Positions 7,798-14,968 of a DNA stretch of 64,000 nt are shown here, piece after piece. A program made the translations under genes and the position numbers. Below the pieces are notes generated by a model. The model was not told the DNA's origin. It ran no database searches and worked only from the letters and a program-made list of their open reading frames with translations. The DNA is from Planctomycetota bacterium (lineage in GTDB: Bacteria; Planctomycetota; E44-bin39), in the NCBI GenBank assembly GCA_004376375.1, contig SOJX01000113.1, forward strand, positions 1 to 64,000, written 5' to 3'. Numbering within the stretch: position 1 is the stretch's first letter; every line of letters begins with the position of its first letter.

Positions 7798-8172
7798 CTA
7801 TTTCTTGAAGCCAAAGGGCTTCTCAAACACATTAATCTGGACGTAATATTTTTCAGCGTCAACATACTTCTCGGTCATGTCCAGTTTAACGTCTTCCAGT
7901 TTTTCTATGCGCCTGTAAACGCGCTGGTCTTTGTATCGGGCCTCGATCCTGCACGGTTCTCCCGTAATAATCCTCACAAGGCCGAGCCCCGGGATGTACT
8001 TGTCGGACGGCTTTTCTCCCAACAGGATGCTCACGTCAATCTGGTCGTTCCTGCCCACGGTAATGGCTATCGTGTCATGTGTCTCCCGAACGCTGTAGAT
8101 CGTGATCTGAATTACATAAAGAACAACAAAAATCACAACCACGGGAACGATAACACGTCTGACCATTTTCAT
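7798..8172 (-). CDS. Unknown single-pass membrane protein, paralogue of its upstream neighbour
   Basis: About 124 residues: an N-terminal membrane anchor (VVVIFVVLYVIQITIY) followed by a small periplasmic-looking domain. It shares the block KPSDKYIPGLG, then an R-I/L-V motif, P-C-R-[IV]-E and YKDQ with the protein encoded at 8184-8570, so the two are tandem duplicates. No family is recognised. Start is uncertain: a GTG at 8185-8187 overlaps the upstream stop, ATG 8170-8172 is chosen here, and ATG 8164-8166 would align best with the paralogue. It lies between Dch and Had, so it may support the pathway at the membrane, but there is no direct evidence. Confidence 0.6.
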   Translation of the reverse strand: MKMVRRVIVPVVVIFVVLYVIQITIYSVRETHDTIAITVGRNDQIDVSILLGEKPSDKYIPGLGLVRIITGEPCRIEARYKDQRVYRRIEKLEDVKLDMTEKYVDAEKYYVQINVFEKPFGFKK

Positions 8173-8183
8173 GTCCGGTTGCT

Positions 8184-8570
8184 TCACTCCTTGGGATTTA
8201 TATCCAGTTCAAACAACTCCTTGGCGCCTTTGATCATTACGTATACATAGAGCTTCTGCGCATCCGAATGAACCACCACGCTTTCCAGGTCCGCGTCTTT
8301 CTGCTCCTTTATGGTTTTCCACTCGGTCTGGTCCTTGTACGCGACTTCGACCCTGCAGGGTCCGCTCATGACCAGCCTGGCGCCGCCGAGGCCGGGGATG
8401 TACTTGTCCGAGGGCTTGGCGCCCAGCATTATCCGTACCTCAAGGCCTTCCAGGCCCTGCCCCCCCATGTTCTTGCTGCCCAGTTTTTCCAGCGAGTGGA
8501 AGGCCGCAATCTGGATCGCATAGAAGATTATGAAAATGAGCACAAATACCATAATAATATTCTTGACCAT
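8184..8570 (-). CDS. Unknown single-pass membrane protein, paralogue of its downstream neighbour
   Basis: A 128-residue protein with one N-terminal membrane helix (IIMVFVLIFIIFYAIQIAAF) and a soluble domain of about 100 residues. The domain holds LEVRIMLGAKPSDKYIPGLG and GPCRVEVAYKDQ, which recur in the adjacent gene at 7798. It is the first gene after Dch on the minus strand, separated from it by a heptamer array. Start is ATG 8568-8570 behind a GGATG-like site. The fold and role are unknown; the conserved KPSDKYIPGLG block is the best handle for a search. Confidence 0.65.
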   Translation of the reverse strand: MVKNIIMVFVLIFIIFYAIQIAAFHSLEKLGSKNMGGQGLEGLEVRIMLGAKPSDKYIPGLGGARLVMSGPCRVEVAYKDQTEWKTIKEQKDADLESVVVHSDAQKLYVYVMIKGAKELFELDINPKE

Positions 8571-8633
8571 ATTTACATCCGATCATCAAAAAAGATCGTC
8601 CAGGTCGTCGTCACCGCCTTGCTCCTGGCAATG

Positions 8634-8668
8634 ACTCAAGCCTCAGGCCTCAAGTCTCAAGCCTATTT
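8634..8668. repeat. Heptamer array (CCTCAAG words)
   Basis: Five consecutive 7-bp units: ACTCAAG, CCTCAGG, CCTCAAG, TCTCAAG, CCTATTT. The last unit contains the UAG stop codon (8663-8665, minus strand) of the Dch gene. The reverse-complement word GCTTGAG recurs at 30137-30157. Confidence 0.8.
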
Positions 8669-9439
8669 ATGTTTCCAGACTGGGTCGCGTTTTTCGAGAA
8701 AAGCCTTAAGGCCTTCGTTTGCGTCCTCGGTCTTCATAAGCTCGTTCAGGTATAACTCCTCAATCGGCCTGAGCGCCAGCTTGAAATCCTCGATACCAGT
8801 AAGACCCTGAAGCAGTGCGCGCTTTGTGATCTTAAGCACGGGAGCGGAAAGGGAAGCAAACTTGCCGACAAATGCCTTTGCTGCGTCCGCGAAGCTGTCA
8901 AGCGGTACGACTTCGTTGTAGAGGCCGAGGTCTTTCGCTTCCTGGGCCGGGATAACGTCGCCCGCGAGCACAAGCTCCATTGCCTTCATGCGTCCGACCT
9001 TGCGCGGGAGAAGCACGAGCGCGATGGGCGGGTAGACGCCGACCTTTATTTCGGGCTGGCCCCACTTCGATTTTTCGTGTGCGAACGCCATGTCGCATCC
9101 AAGTACCACCTCTGCGCCGCCGCCGAGCGCCTGGCCGTTTACGAGGGCGATAAGCGGCTGCGGAACCTCGTTCATCTTGTGGAACAGGCCGTGGAAGACT
9201 TTTATCATCTCGGTGGCCATGTCGCCCATGTGCTCGCCGACGTCGACGCCTGCGCTGAAAAACTTGCCTTCGCCGGTCAGGGCTATAACGCGTACACTAT
9301 CGTCTTTTGCGAGCCCGTCGAGAATTCCTGTAAGCTCTTTCATGAGCGCCATATTGAAAAAGTTCACCGGCGGCCGGTTCCACGTCACGGTCGCCACGCC
9401 GTCTGCGATTTCAACTTTATGAAATTCATAATCCGCCAT
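8663..9439 (-). CDS. dch: Cyclohexa-1,5-diene-1-carbonyl-CoA hydratase-like crotonase
   Basis: A 258-residue crotonase-family protein. FFSAGVDVGEH, WGQPEIKVGVYPPIA and a C-terminus with ELMKTEDANEGLKAFLEKR resemble the dienoyl-CoA hydratase of the anaerobic benzoyl-CoA pathway. That enzyme hydrates the ring-reduced dienoyl-CoA to 6-hydroxycyclohex-1-ene-1-carbonyl-CoA, the Had substrate. The first catalytic-Glu segment reads GGGAEVVLG and the second GQPEIKVG. It is separated by one base from the thiolase and lies in the same directon as BamA and Had, which strengthens the call. GGGAGA precedes the ATG. An ordinary enoyl-CoA hydratase is the alternative. Confidence 0.78.
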   Translation of the reverse strand: MADYEFHKVEIADGVATVTWNRPPVNFFNMALMKELTGILDGLAKDDSVRVIALTGEGKFFSAGVDVGEHMGDMATEMIKVFHGLFHKMNEVPQPLIALVNGQALGGGAEVVLGCDMAFAHEKSKWGQPEIKVGVYPPIALVLLPRKVGRMKAMELVLAGDVIPAQEAKDLGLYNEVVPLDSFADAAKAFVGKFASLSAPVLKITKRALLQGLTGIEDFKLALRPIEELYLNELMKTEDANEGLKAFLEKRDPVWKHK

Positions 9440-9440
9440 A

Positions 9441-10643
9441 TCAACTCTCCCGTTTTATCACGATGGCACTCGTTACGCCTGTGCCGCCGCAGATGCCCGC
9501 GACGAGAATTTCTCCGTCAAGCGACTTCAGGGCGTAATAACCCGTAATCGCGATGCGGCAGCCCGAAATCCCCGTCGGGTGGCCGAGTGCGATGGCGCCG
9601 CCGTGAACGTTCAGCTTTTCGGGATCAAGGTTCAACTCCTGCACGTTCGAGAGTACCTGTATTGCAAAAGCCTCGTTGATTTCGAAAAGGTCTACCGAAT
9701 CGAGCGACATGCCCGCGGCTTCGAGCGCCATCGGAATTGACTTCGATGGACCGATTCCCATGATGGAGTTATCGACCGCGGTCTGAGCGTAACTCACGAT
9801 TGAGAACAGCGGCGTTGCGCCGACGGCGTTTGCGTTTTCGCGCGTGGTCAGGACGACCGCGCACGCGCCGTCTGAAAGGCCGCACGCGTTGCCGGCCGTG
9901 ACGCATCCGTCTTTTCTGAACGACGGCTTGAGCTTCGCCATTTTCTCGCCTGAGATTTCGTGGCGGATGGTCTCGTCCTTATCGAAAATCTTCTCCGGCT
10001 GTTTCCGCTTTGCCGGGATAGTAACCGATGTGATCTCGGCGTCGTACAACCCTTCCTTTTGGGCACGGGAAGCCTTGATATGGCTCCCCGCGGCGAACTC
10101 GTCCTGCATTTCCCGGGTTATGTTCGGATACTTGTCGGCAAGGTTTTCAGCCGTGCCGCCCATGCCGACGCCGACGATCGGGTCGATCGAATCGGTCCAG
10201 CCGTCTTCCAGGATATCCTTTCCCATGAAAGGCAGACCGTCGAAACGGCAGCCCCGAATCAGAAACGGAATCGTCGACATCGAATCGAAACCGCCTGCGA
10301 CGGCGAACTCCGCGTTGCCGAGCCGAAGCTGGTTCGCCGCATGGTTCATCGAAACCATGCCGGACGGGCATGCCATGTTGATCGTCTGCGCGGAGACGTG
10401 GTCTGCGAGTCCGCCTTTCAGCACCGCCGAACGTGCCGGGTTGGGTCCGTTGCCGGCCTGGCGGCACATCCCGAGAACAGCCTCAGAGATCTGGTCGCCG
10501 GTAAGACCCGCGCGCTCAACGGCGGCCTTGATTGCCGCACCCCCCAGGTCGTAAGACGGCATGTCCTTCAGCGAACCGCCGAAGCGACCCATCGGCGTCC
10601 GTACCGCGCCGATACAAACGATATCAGTAAGCGGAAGAGTCAT
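9441..10643 (-). CDS. Thiolase (acyl-CoA acetyltransferase)
   Basis: A 400-residue thiolase. The nucleophilic Cys is at about residue 92 in INMACPSGM, and INEAFA, GGAIALGHPTGISG and GICGGTGVTS supply the remaining active-site blocks. In this setting it most likely cleaves 3-oxopimeloyl-CoA to glutaryl-CoA and acetyl-CoA after BamA ring opening and SDR oxidation, though an acetoacetyl-CoA thiolase cannot be excluded. It lies 18 bp after the SDR and one base before Dch, so translation is probably coupled. AGGAG lies 9 bases upstream of the ATG. Confidence 0.88.
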   Translation of the reverse strand: MTLPLTDIVCIGAVRTPMGRFGGSLKDMPSYDLGGAAIKAAVERAGLTGDQISEAVLGMCRQAGNGPNPARSAVLKGGLADHVSAQTINMACPSGMVSMNHAANQLRLGNAEFAVAGGFDSMSTIPFLIRGCRFDGLPFMGKDILEDGWTDSIDPIVGVGMGGTAENLADKYPNITREMQDEFAAGSHIKASRAQKEGLYDAEITSVTIPAKRKQPEKIFDKDETIRHEISGEKMAKLKPSFRKDGCVTAGNACGLSDGACAVVLTTRENANAVGATPLFSIVSYAQTAVDNSIMGIGPSKSIPMALEAAGMSLDSVDLFEINEAFAIQVLSNVQELNLDPEKLNVHGGAIALGHPTGISGCRIAITGYYALKSLDGEILVAGICGGTGVTSAIVIKRES

Positions 10644-10661
10644 ATGTTTCTGCTCCTGTAT

Positions 10662-11441
10662 TTAAATGTACTGTCCGCCGTCGACCTTAATGACTTCGCC
10701 GGTGATATGGCGGCTGTTGTCGCTTGCGAGGAACGTTACGAGATGCGCAACGTCCTTGGGTTGTCCGATGTGCGGGAGCGCCATCTCGCCGAGCGCGAGC
10801 TTCTCGACTTTTTCCTTGTCCTCCGGCTTAAGGCCCATGAGCATCGCCGTCTCGATAAGACCGGGCGCGACCGCGTTGACGGTTATCCCCGCCCTTCCGA
10901 GTTCCTTTGCGAGCGCCTTGGTATACCCGATAATCCCGGCCTTGGACGCGGAATAGTTCGTCTGGCCGAACTTGCCGCGAAGGCCGTTTATCGAAGTCAC
11001 GTTGATAATCCGTCCGCCGGTCTTTTCCGCCTTGGCGCGGTCGCGCATGCCCGGGACGACGTGGCGGACCATGTTGAAATAACCTTTCAGGTTGACCTCG
11101 ATAACCCTGTCCCACTGCTCTTCCGACATTTTCCAGGAGACGCCGTCCCAGTTCATGCCGGCGTTGTTGACGAGGATGTCAATATGACCAAATTTTTCCA
11201 TGCATGCTTCGACGGCCTTGCCTGCGGCCTCGAAACTCGAGAGGTCGCAGTGGACGGCAAGCGCCTTGCGGCCCATCTTTTCGATTTCGGAGGCGATTTC
11301 CATTGCCTCGGCTTCGTGCTTGCGGTAGGTGAGGCAGACGTCGGCGCCGTTCTCGGCAAGGTCGAGCGAGATCGCGGTTCCGATTCCCTGCGAGCCGCCG
11401 GTGACGAGGGCGACTTTATCCTTTACAAGAGTTTCGCACAT
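10662..11441 (-). CDS. Short-chain dehydrogenase, probable 3-hydroxyacyl-CoA dehydrogenase
   Basis: A 259-residue classical SDR. The cofactor motif TGGSQGIG, NNAGMNWDG, the catalytic Ser in VTSINGL and YSASK are all in place, and the C-terminus ends ITGEVIKVDGGQYI. It resembles FabG/PhaB (3-oxoacyl-ACP or acetoacetyl-CoA reductase). Placed between BamA (12 bp) and thiolase (18 bp), it would be well suited to oxidise 3-hydroxypimeloyl-CoA, the BamA product, to 3-oxopimeloyl-CoA. That role is inferred from order, not from residues. AGGTGA precedes the ATG. Confidence 0.85.
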   Translation of the reverse strand: MCETLVKDKVALVTGGSQGIGTAISLDLAENGADVCLTYRKHEAEAMEIASEIEKMGRKALAVHCDLSSFEAAGKAVEACMEKFGHIDILVNNAGMNWDGVSWKMSEEQWDRVIEVNLKGYFNMVRHVVPGMRDRAKAEKTGGRIINVTSINGLRGKFGQTNYSASKAGIIGYTKALAKELGRAGITVNAVAPGLIETAMLMGLKPEDKEKVEKLALGEMALPHIGQPKDVAHLVTFLASDNSRHITGEVIKVDGGQYI

Positions 11442-11453
11442 GAATCACCTCGG

Positions 11454-12593
11454 TTATTCCTTGGGTTTTCCCAATACTTTCGCGTATAGCTCCTCGTTCC
11501 ACTCTGCGCCGGCGGCGAGCTGTTTGCGGAACTCGACGAAGTCGATAACGTCCCGGCCGGTGATTTTCTTCGTGTTAAAGGCGCCGAAGCCGAGGAATGC
11601 CTCGCCCGTCATGTTCGCGGCGAGCCAGTGGCGGTTCGGGACCTTCATCTGGTCCCAGAAGAACTTTTTCTTCAGGCGGACGGAATCGATCGACTTCATC
11701 AGGCAGCCGGGGAAGAGGTTCGTAAAGGTCCAGCCGATTTTATTCACTTCCCCATCGAGACGCGTAAAATCGGTCTTGGCTTCCTTCACGAAAGCGCGCG
11801 CCTTTTTGAACTCTTCGCCGCTCCTGAACTCGCCGTAGACGATTTCGCCGTCGTCGACGTATTTGTCGAGAATAATCTGCGGGTTGCGGACCCAGTCGTC
11901 TCCGTCCTTTATGACGGGCGCGACTTTCGAGATCAGGCCGATGCGCTTCATCTTGTATGCGGACCACATCTCGCAGGAGACGCAGTTCCACATCGCGTCC
12001 TCGATGCCGAGGAACCACGGCAGGAAGTCTGACGAGCCGCCGTCGGGCGCGGAGCCGTGGCGCGGACCGGCCTGCCCGAAAATAGCGAGGTCGCTTGAGA
12101 CGGTAAGGTCGCAGGCCATGCCGATTTCCTGCCCGCCGGCGACGCGCATGCCGTTTACGCGGCAGATGACCGGCTTCTTGCACATGAGGATCGAATCGAC
12201 CATGGCGTTGAAGAGGTCCATGTATGCCGCGTACTCGGGCGGGCGCATCGAGTAGTATTCGCTGTACTCCTTGACGTTGCCGCCGGTGCAGAAGGCCTTG
12301 TCGCCGACCGCGGTGAACACCACCATGACGACGGTGTTGTCCATTGAGGCGCGGCTCATTCCGGCGATAACGCCTTTCACCATTTCAGTCGTATACGAGT
12401 TGTACTGTCGGGGGTTGTTGAGGTGAACCCATGCGGTGTAAAGGCCGTCGATTTCATTGCCTTTGGGGTCTACGATCGGCCTTTTTTCGTAGACAACGTT
12501 CGGGGGGCTGTCGAAACTTCCGAAATGCTCGTCACCCCAGAGGTCGTGGTTCTTCAGTTCATTGTCTCGAGGCATCCAGCTGAGATCTGCCAT
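11454..12593 (-). CDS. bamA: 6-Oxocyclohex-1-ene-1-carbonyl-CoA hydrolase (ring-opening)
   Basis: A 379-residue protein with the length and features of BamA/Oah, an unusual crotonase that adds two waters to 6-oxocyclohex-1-ene-1-carbonyl-CoA and cleaves the ring to 3-hydroxypimeloyl-CoA. It starts MADLSWMPRDNELKNHDLWG and has NNPRQYNSYTTEMVK, DKAFCTGGNVKEY, VNGMRVAGGQEIGMACDLTV and FGQAGPRHGSAPDGG, the blocks I associate with BamA. It is a widely used marker gene for anaerobic aromatic degradation. It is the first catabolic gene of the directon, 63 bp behind the Crp/Fnr regulator. AGGAG lies 7 bases before the ATG. Confidence 0.9.
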   Translation of the reverse strand: MADLSWMPRDNELKNHDLWGDEHFGSFDSPPNVVYEKRPIVDPKGNEIDGLYTAWVHLNNPRQYNSYTTEMVKGVIAGMSRASMDNTVVMVVFTAVGDKAFCTGGNVKEYSEYYSMRPPEYAAYMDLFNAMVDSILMCKKPVICRVNGMRVAGGQEIGMACDLTVSSDLAIFGQAGPRHGSAPDGGSSDFLPWFLGIEDAMWNCVSCEMWSAYKMKRIGLISKVAPVIKDGDDWVRNPQIILDKYVDDGEIVYGEFRSGEEFKKARAFVKEAKTDFTRLDGEVNKIGWTFTNLFPGCLMKSIDSVRLKKKFFWDQMKVPNRHWLAANMTGEAFLGFGAFNTKKITGRDVIDFVEFRKQLAAGAEWNEELYAKVLGKPKE

Positions 12594-12656
12594 GATGGTT
12601 CTCCTCTTAATCGTCAGGCCGATTGGGGAGGTTCTGGCCTGTTTGCCGCAGATGGT

Positions 12657-13325
12657 TTAAAAGAGCTGGCGAAGCTTCCGCAGGTTCTTGATGCGGATAT
12701 TTTTCCGCCCGATCGCTATAAGTCCCTGTCGTTCGTAATCCTTCAGCGTGCGCGAGACGGTTTCGCGCGTCGAGCCGATGATGTCGGCCAGTTCCTGGTG
12801 GGTGAAACGCACGGCCTCGTTTCCCTCGTCGCCGGATTTTGTCGAGTAATGCACGAGGACGCGGGCAAGGCGCGCCCCCACGCGCTCGAAAGTGCGGTCC
12901 TTAGTAGACACAAGGTAATCATGAAAGTGGCTCGAAACCCGCTCGAGTATCTGGAGTACGATGCTCGAGTTGCCGAGTATCACCTTCAGGAAATTCGGTT
13001 TCGAGAAGAGCAGGGCCTCCGTTTCCTGTATGGCGCGCGCCGAGGCGCCGTAGTACAGGCCGGTAGAGAGCCCGACCTGGCCGAAAAAGTCGCCCTTGGT
13101 GTAGATTGCCAGAGTCTTTTCGCGGCCGTCCTCGGACATCTGCGAAATCTTGACGTGACCGCGCAGAAGCACGTACCAGGTGTTTCCGAACTGGCCTTCG
13201 CTGAAAATGACTTCGTTGGGCGAGAATTTTCTGAAAGATGAGGCGCGGGCAACCTTGTCAAGCTCCTCACCTGACAATCCCTCGAACAGGGAGAGGGTTT
13301 GAAGATGTTCGGAAGTCGTCTTCAT
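12657..13325 (-). CDS. Crp/Fnr-family transcriptional regulator
   Basis: A 222-residue regulator: cyclic-nucleotide-like beta-barrel (about 10-120), dimer helix (120-150) and a winged helix-turn-helix (172-215). The recognition helix reads STRETVSRTLKDYERQGLI; the R-E-T-V-x-R pattern matches that of E. coli CRP, which reads TGTGA half-sites. The phosphate-binding cassette reads FGQVGLSTGLYYGASARA and lacks the Glu and Arg-Ser that contact cAMP, and there is no N-terminal Cys cluster as in FNR, so the ligand is unknown. I chose ATG 13323-13325 because GGAAGG lies 6 bases upstream; a TTG seven codons earlier has none. It heads the benzoyl-CoA directon. Confidence 0.9.
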   Translation of the reverse strand: MKTTSEHLQTLSLFEGLSGEELDKVARASSFRKFSPNEVIFSEGQFGNTWYVLLRGHVKISQMSEDGREKTLAIYTKGDFFGQVGLSTGLYYGASARAIQETEALLFSKPNFLKVILGNSSIVLQILERVSSHFHDYLVSTKDRTFERVGARLARVLVHYSTKSGDEGNEAVRFTHQELADIIGSTRETVSRTLKDYERQGLIAIGRKNIRIKNLRKLRQLF

Positions 13326-13736
13326 CTGCAACCTTCCGTGTGTCAAAGAGAAAACTGATCACCATCTTCAGGAAAGTTAATTTTAGCAATGATCACGTGT
13401 TTAATATGTGACCAATGTCACATCAACGAAGAATTATTTCAGATTGTTTGTAAAGCTGCTGAAGCGCGCCAAGAGTATCATAGACGGCCCAGACCTGCAA
13501 GAAAAAACGTATAAGAAAATATGTGGGTGTGAGGGAGGTGACAGTTCGGTCACGGGCGGCGGAATATTAATAATCCCTCTGGATATCCAATAATCCCGGA
13601 ATGTATCAAATAATATCAATCAGGCTCCGAAAGATCAAACGTATCCTTCGTGATAAGCGCTTCGCCGAATTACAGTGGAAATCCGCGGTCATTAGGTTAT
13701 TATGTAAAGGCCGTACAGCCGGTATCGGAGGAATAT
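13326..13736. other. Divergent intergenic region, 411 bp
   Basis: Separates the Crp/Fnr regulator (minus) from a lipoprotein gene (plus). It holds the TGTGA palindrome at 13407-13422 and a second inverted GTGAC-N6-GTCAC at 13538-13553. No convincing gene is seen; short frames here lack ribosome-binding sites. Confidence 0.7.
13407..13422. promoter_or_regulatory. CRP-type operator TGTGA-N6-TCACA
   Basis: A perfect 16-bp site, TGTGACCAATGTCACA, 82 bp upstream of the regulator's ATG. It equals the E. coli CRP consensus half-sites and spacing. Together with the CRP-like recognition helix it suggests that the regulator binds its own promoter and so controls the directon behind it. Confidence 0.65.
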
Positions 13737-14393
13737 ATGGCTGGCAGGTTAACAGTTTTGTTTCTGGCCGCGGTCATGCTGTTTGCGCCCGGGTGCGCTT
13801 TTCTGCGCCAGCGCGGCGCCGACGCGGCCGATATTTTCAGCGCAGACGTCGGCCTGGGCTATGGGCTCGGGGCAAGCGTCTCGGTTACAGAATACGTTGG
13901 ATTCAACATAGGTATGGCGCATGCGGAGAAATACGGCATTATCGGGCGAAAAGCGGGCACCTGGCATGAAATGATAATCGGTTTTCCCGCCAGCTGGTTC
14001 TATCTTTACAGGGATGCGGATATTAACTTGTGCTTGGGATGCGCTGTCAGCGCTTTCGTGAACGTGTACGGGCGGGACCGAAGCATAAAAAAGACCAAAG
14101 ATATATATGAGCTTCGTTATGCCCTGATCGTGCTTGCCGAGGATGAAGGTTCGGATTCACCCTTTAAAATGACGCCGGGCACGATTGCGCTCGGGGTTCA
14201 CCCTTTGTTCTTCGGTATAAGGGTGGGTATCGACCCCGTTGAATTCGCCGACTTTCTTGCCGGGTGGCTTACGATCGATTTCATGGATGACGATGAGGTT
14301 ATAGAGGAAGACGAAGAAGAGGGAGATTATACGCCTGATGTGAAGCCGCCGACCGTCCCCGGCGAAGACCCGAAAGACGAATTCGGCGAGTAA
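13737..14393 (+). CDS. Predicted lipoprotein with acidic C-terminal tail
   Basis: A 218-residue predicted lipoprotein: signal peptide LTVLFLAAVMLFAPGC with the lipobox Cys at about residue 20. The mature part contains GLGYGLGASVSVTEYVGFNIGMAHAEKYG, of beta-rich look, and ends in a strongly acidic, Pro-rich tail (residues 183-218). I know no function. The start is ATG 13737 because GGAGG lies 6 bases before it and the signal peptide begins there; a longer frame opens at 13650. It is followed 35 bp later by purE, probably in the same transcript. Confidence 0.75.
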   Translation: MAGRLTVLFLAAVMLFAPGCAFLRQRGADAADIFSADVGLGYGLGASVSVTEYVGFNIGMAHAEKYGIIGRKAGTWHEMIIGFPASWFYLYRDADINLCLGCAVSAFVNVYGRDRSIKKTKDIYELRYALIVLAEDEGSDSPFKMTPGTIALGVHPLFFGIRVGIDPVEFADFLAGWLTIDFMDDDEVIEEDEEEGDYTPDVKPPTVPGEDPKDEFGE

Positions 14394-14428
14394 GAAAAGG
14401 ACTAATGGACCGAATTAAGGAGCGTTTG

Positions 14429-14932
14429 ATGGCGAAGCCGATTGCAGGTATCGTGATGGGTTCGGACAGCGACCTCGAGGTAATGAAAAAGGCTGCGGAT
14501 AAATTGAAGGAGTTTGGTGTGCCTTTCGAGGTTCGTGTGATTTCCGCACACCGGACGCCTGACGTTGCAGCCAAATACGCTTCCACCGCGAAGGGGCGCG
14601 GTCTGAAAGTCATTATCGCGGGTGCCGGAGCCGCCGCGCACCTTGCGGGGAACCTTGCCGCGCACACGACATTACCGATTATAGGAGTACCGCTGTCCGC
14701 AACCGACCTGAAGGGACTGGACGCACTCTATGCGACAGTCCAGATGCCGGGCGGAATCCCGGTCGCCACGATGGCGATTGGAAAAGCGGGCGCGACGAAT
14801 GCCGCTATCCTGGCGGTGCAGATGCTTGCCCTGTCGGACGAAGGGCTGGCGATGCGTCTGGAAGCCAGCCGAAAAGACATGAAGAAGAAAGTTGCGGCCA
14901 GGGACGAGAAGGTTCGCAAACAGTTCGATTAG
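14429..14932 (+). CDS. purE: N5-carboxyaminoimidazole ribonucleotide mutase
   Basis: A 167-residue PurE, which shifts the carboxylate of N5-CAIR to make CAIR in purine synthesis. GIVMGSDSDLEVM, the active-site SAHRTP and GAGAAAHLAG match PurE; MPGGIPVATMAIGKAGATNAAILA follows. The length is normal for class I PurE, which works with PurK; purK is not in the window. GGAG lies 6 bases before ATG 14429; an earlier ATG at 14405 is possible. It stands apart from other purine genes and next to mtnA. Confidence 0.95.
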   Translation: MAKPIAGIVMGSDSDLEVMKKAADKLKEFGVPFEVRVISAHRTPDVAAKYASTAKGRGLKVIIAGAGAAAHLAGNLAAHTTLPIIGVPLSATDLKGLDALYATVQMPGGIPVATMAIGKAGATNAAILAVQMLALSDEGLAMRLEASRKDMKKKVAARDEKVRKQFD

Positions 14933-14968
14933 CAGCGGTCTGTCCGGTTCTGTATAATCGGAGAAACA

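Noticed and set aside
9960..11489. Open frame of 509 codons on the plus strand
   Set aside because: It covers the thiolase and SDR genes in antisense; both of these have intact catalytic motifs, whereas this frame has none.
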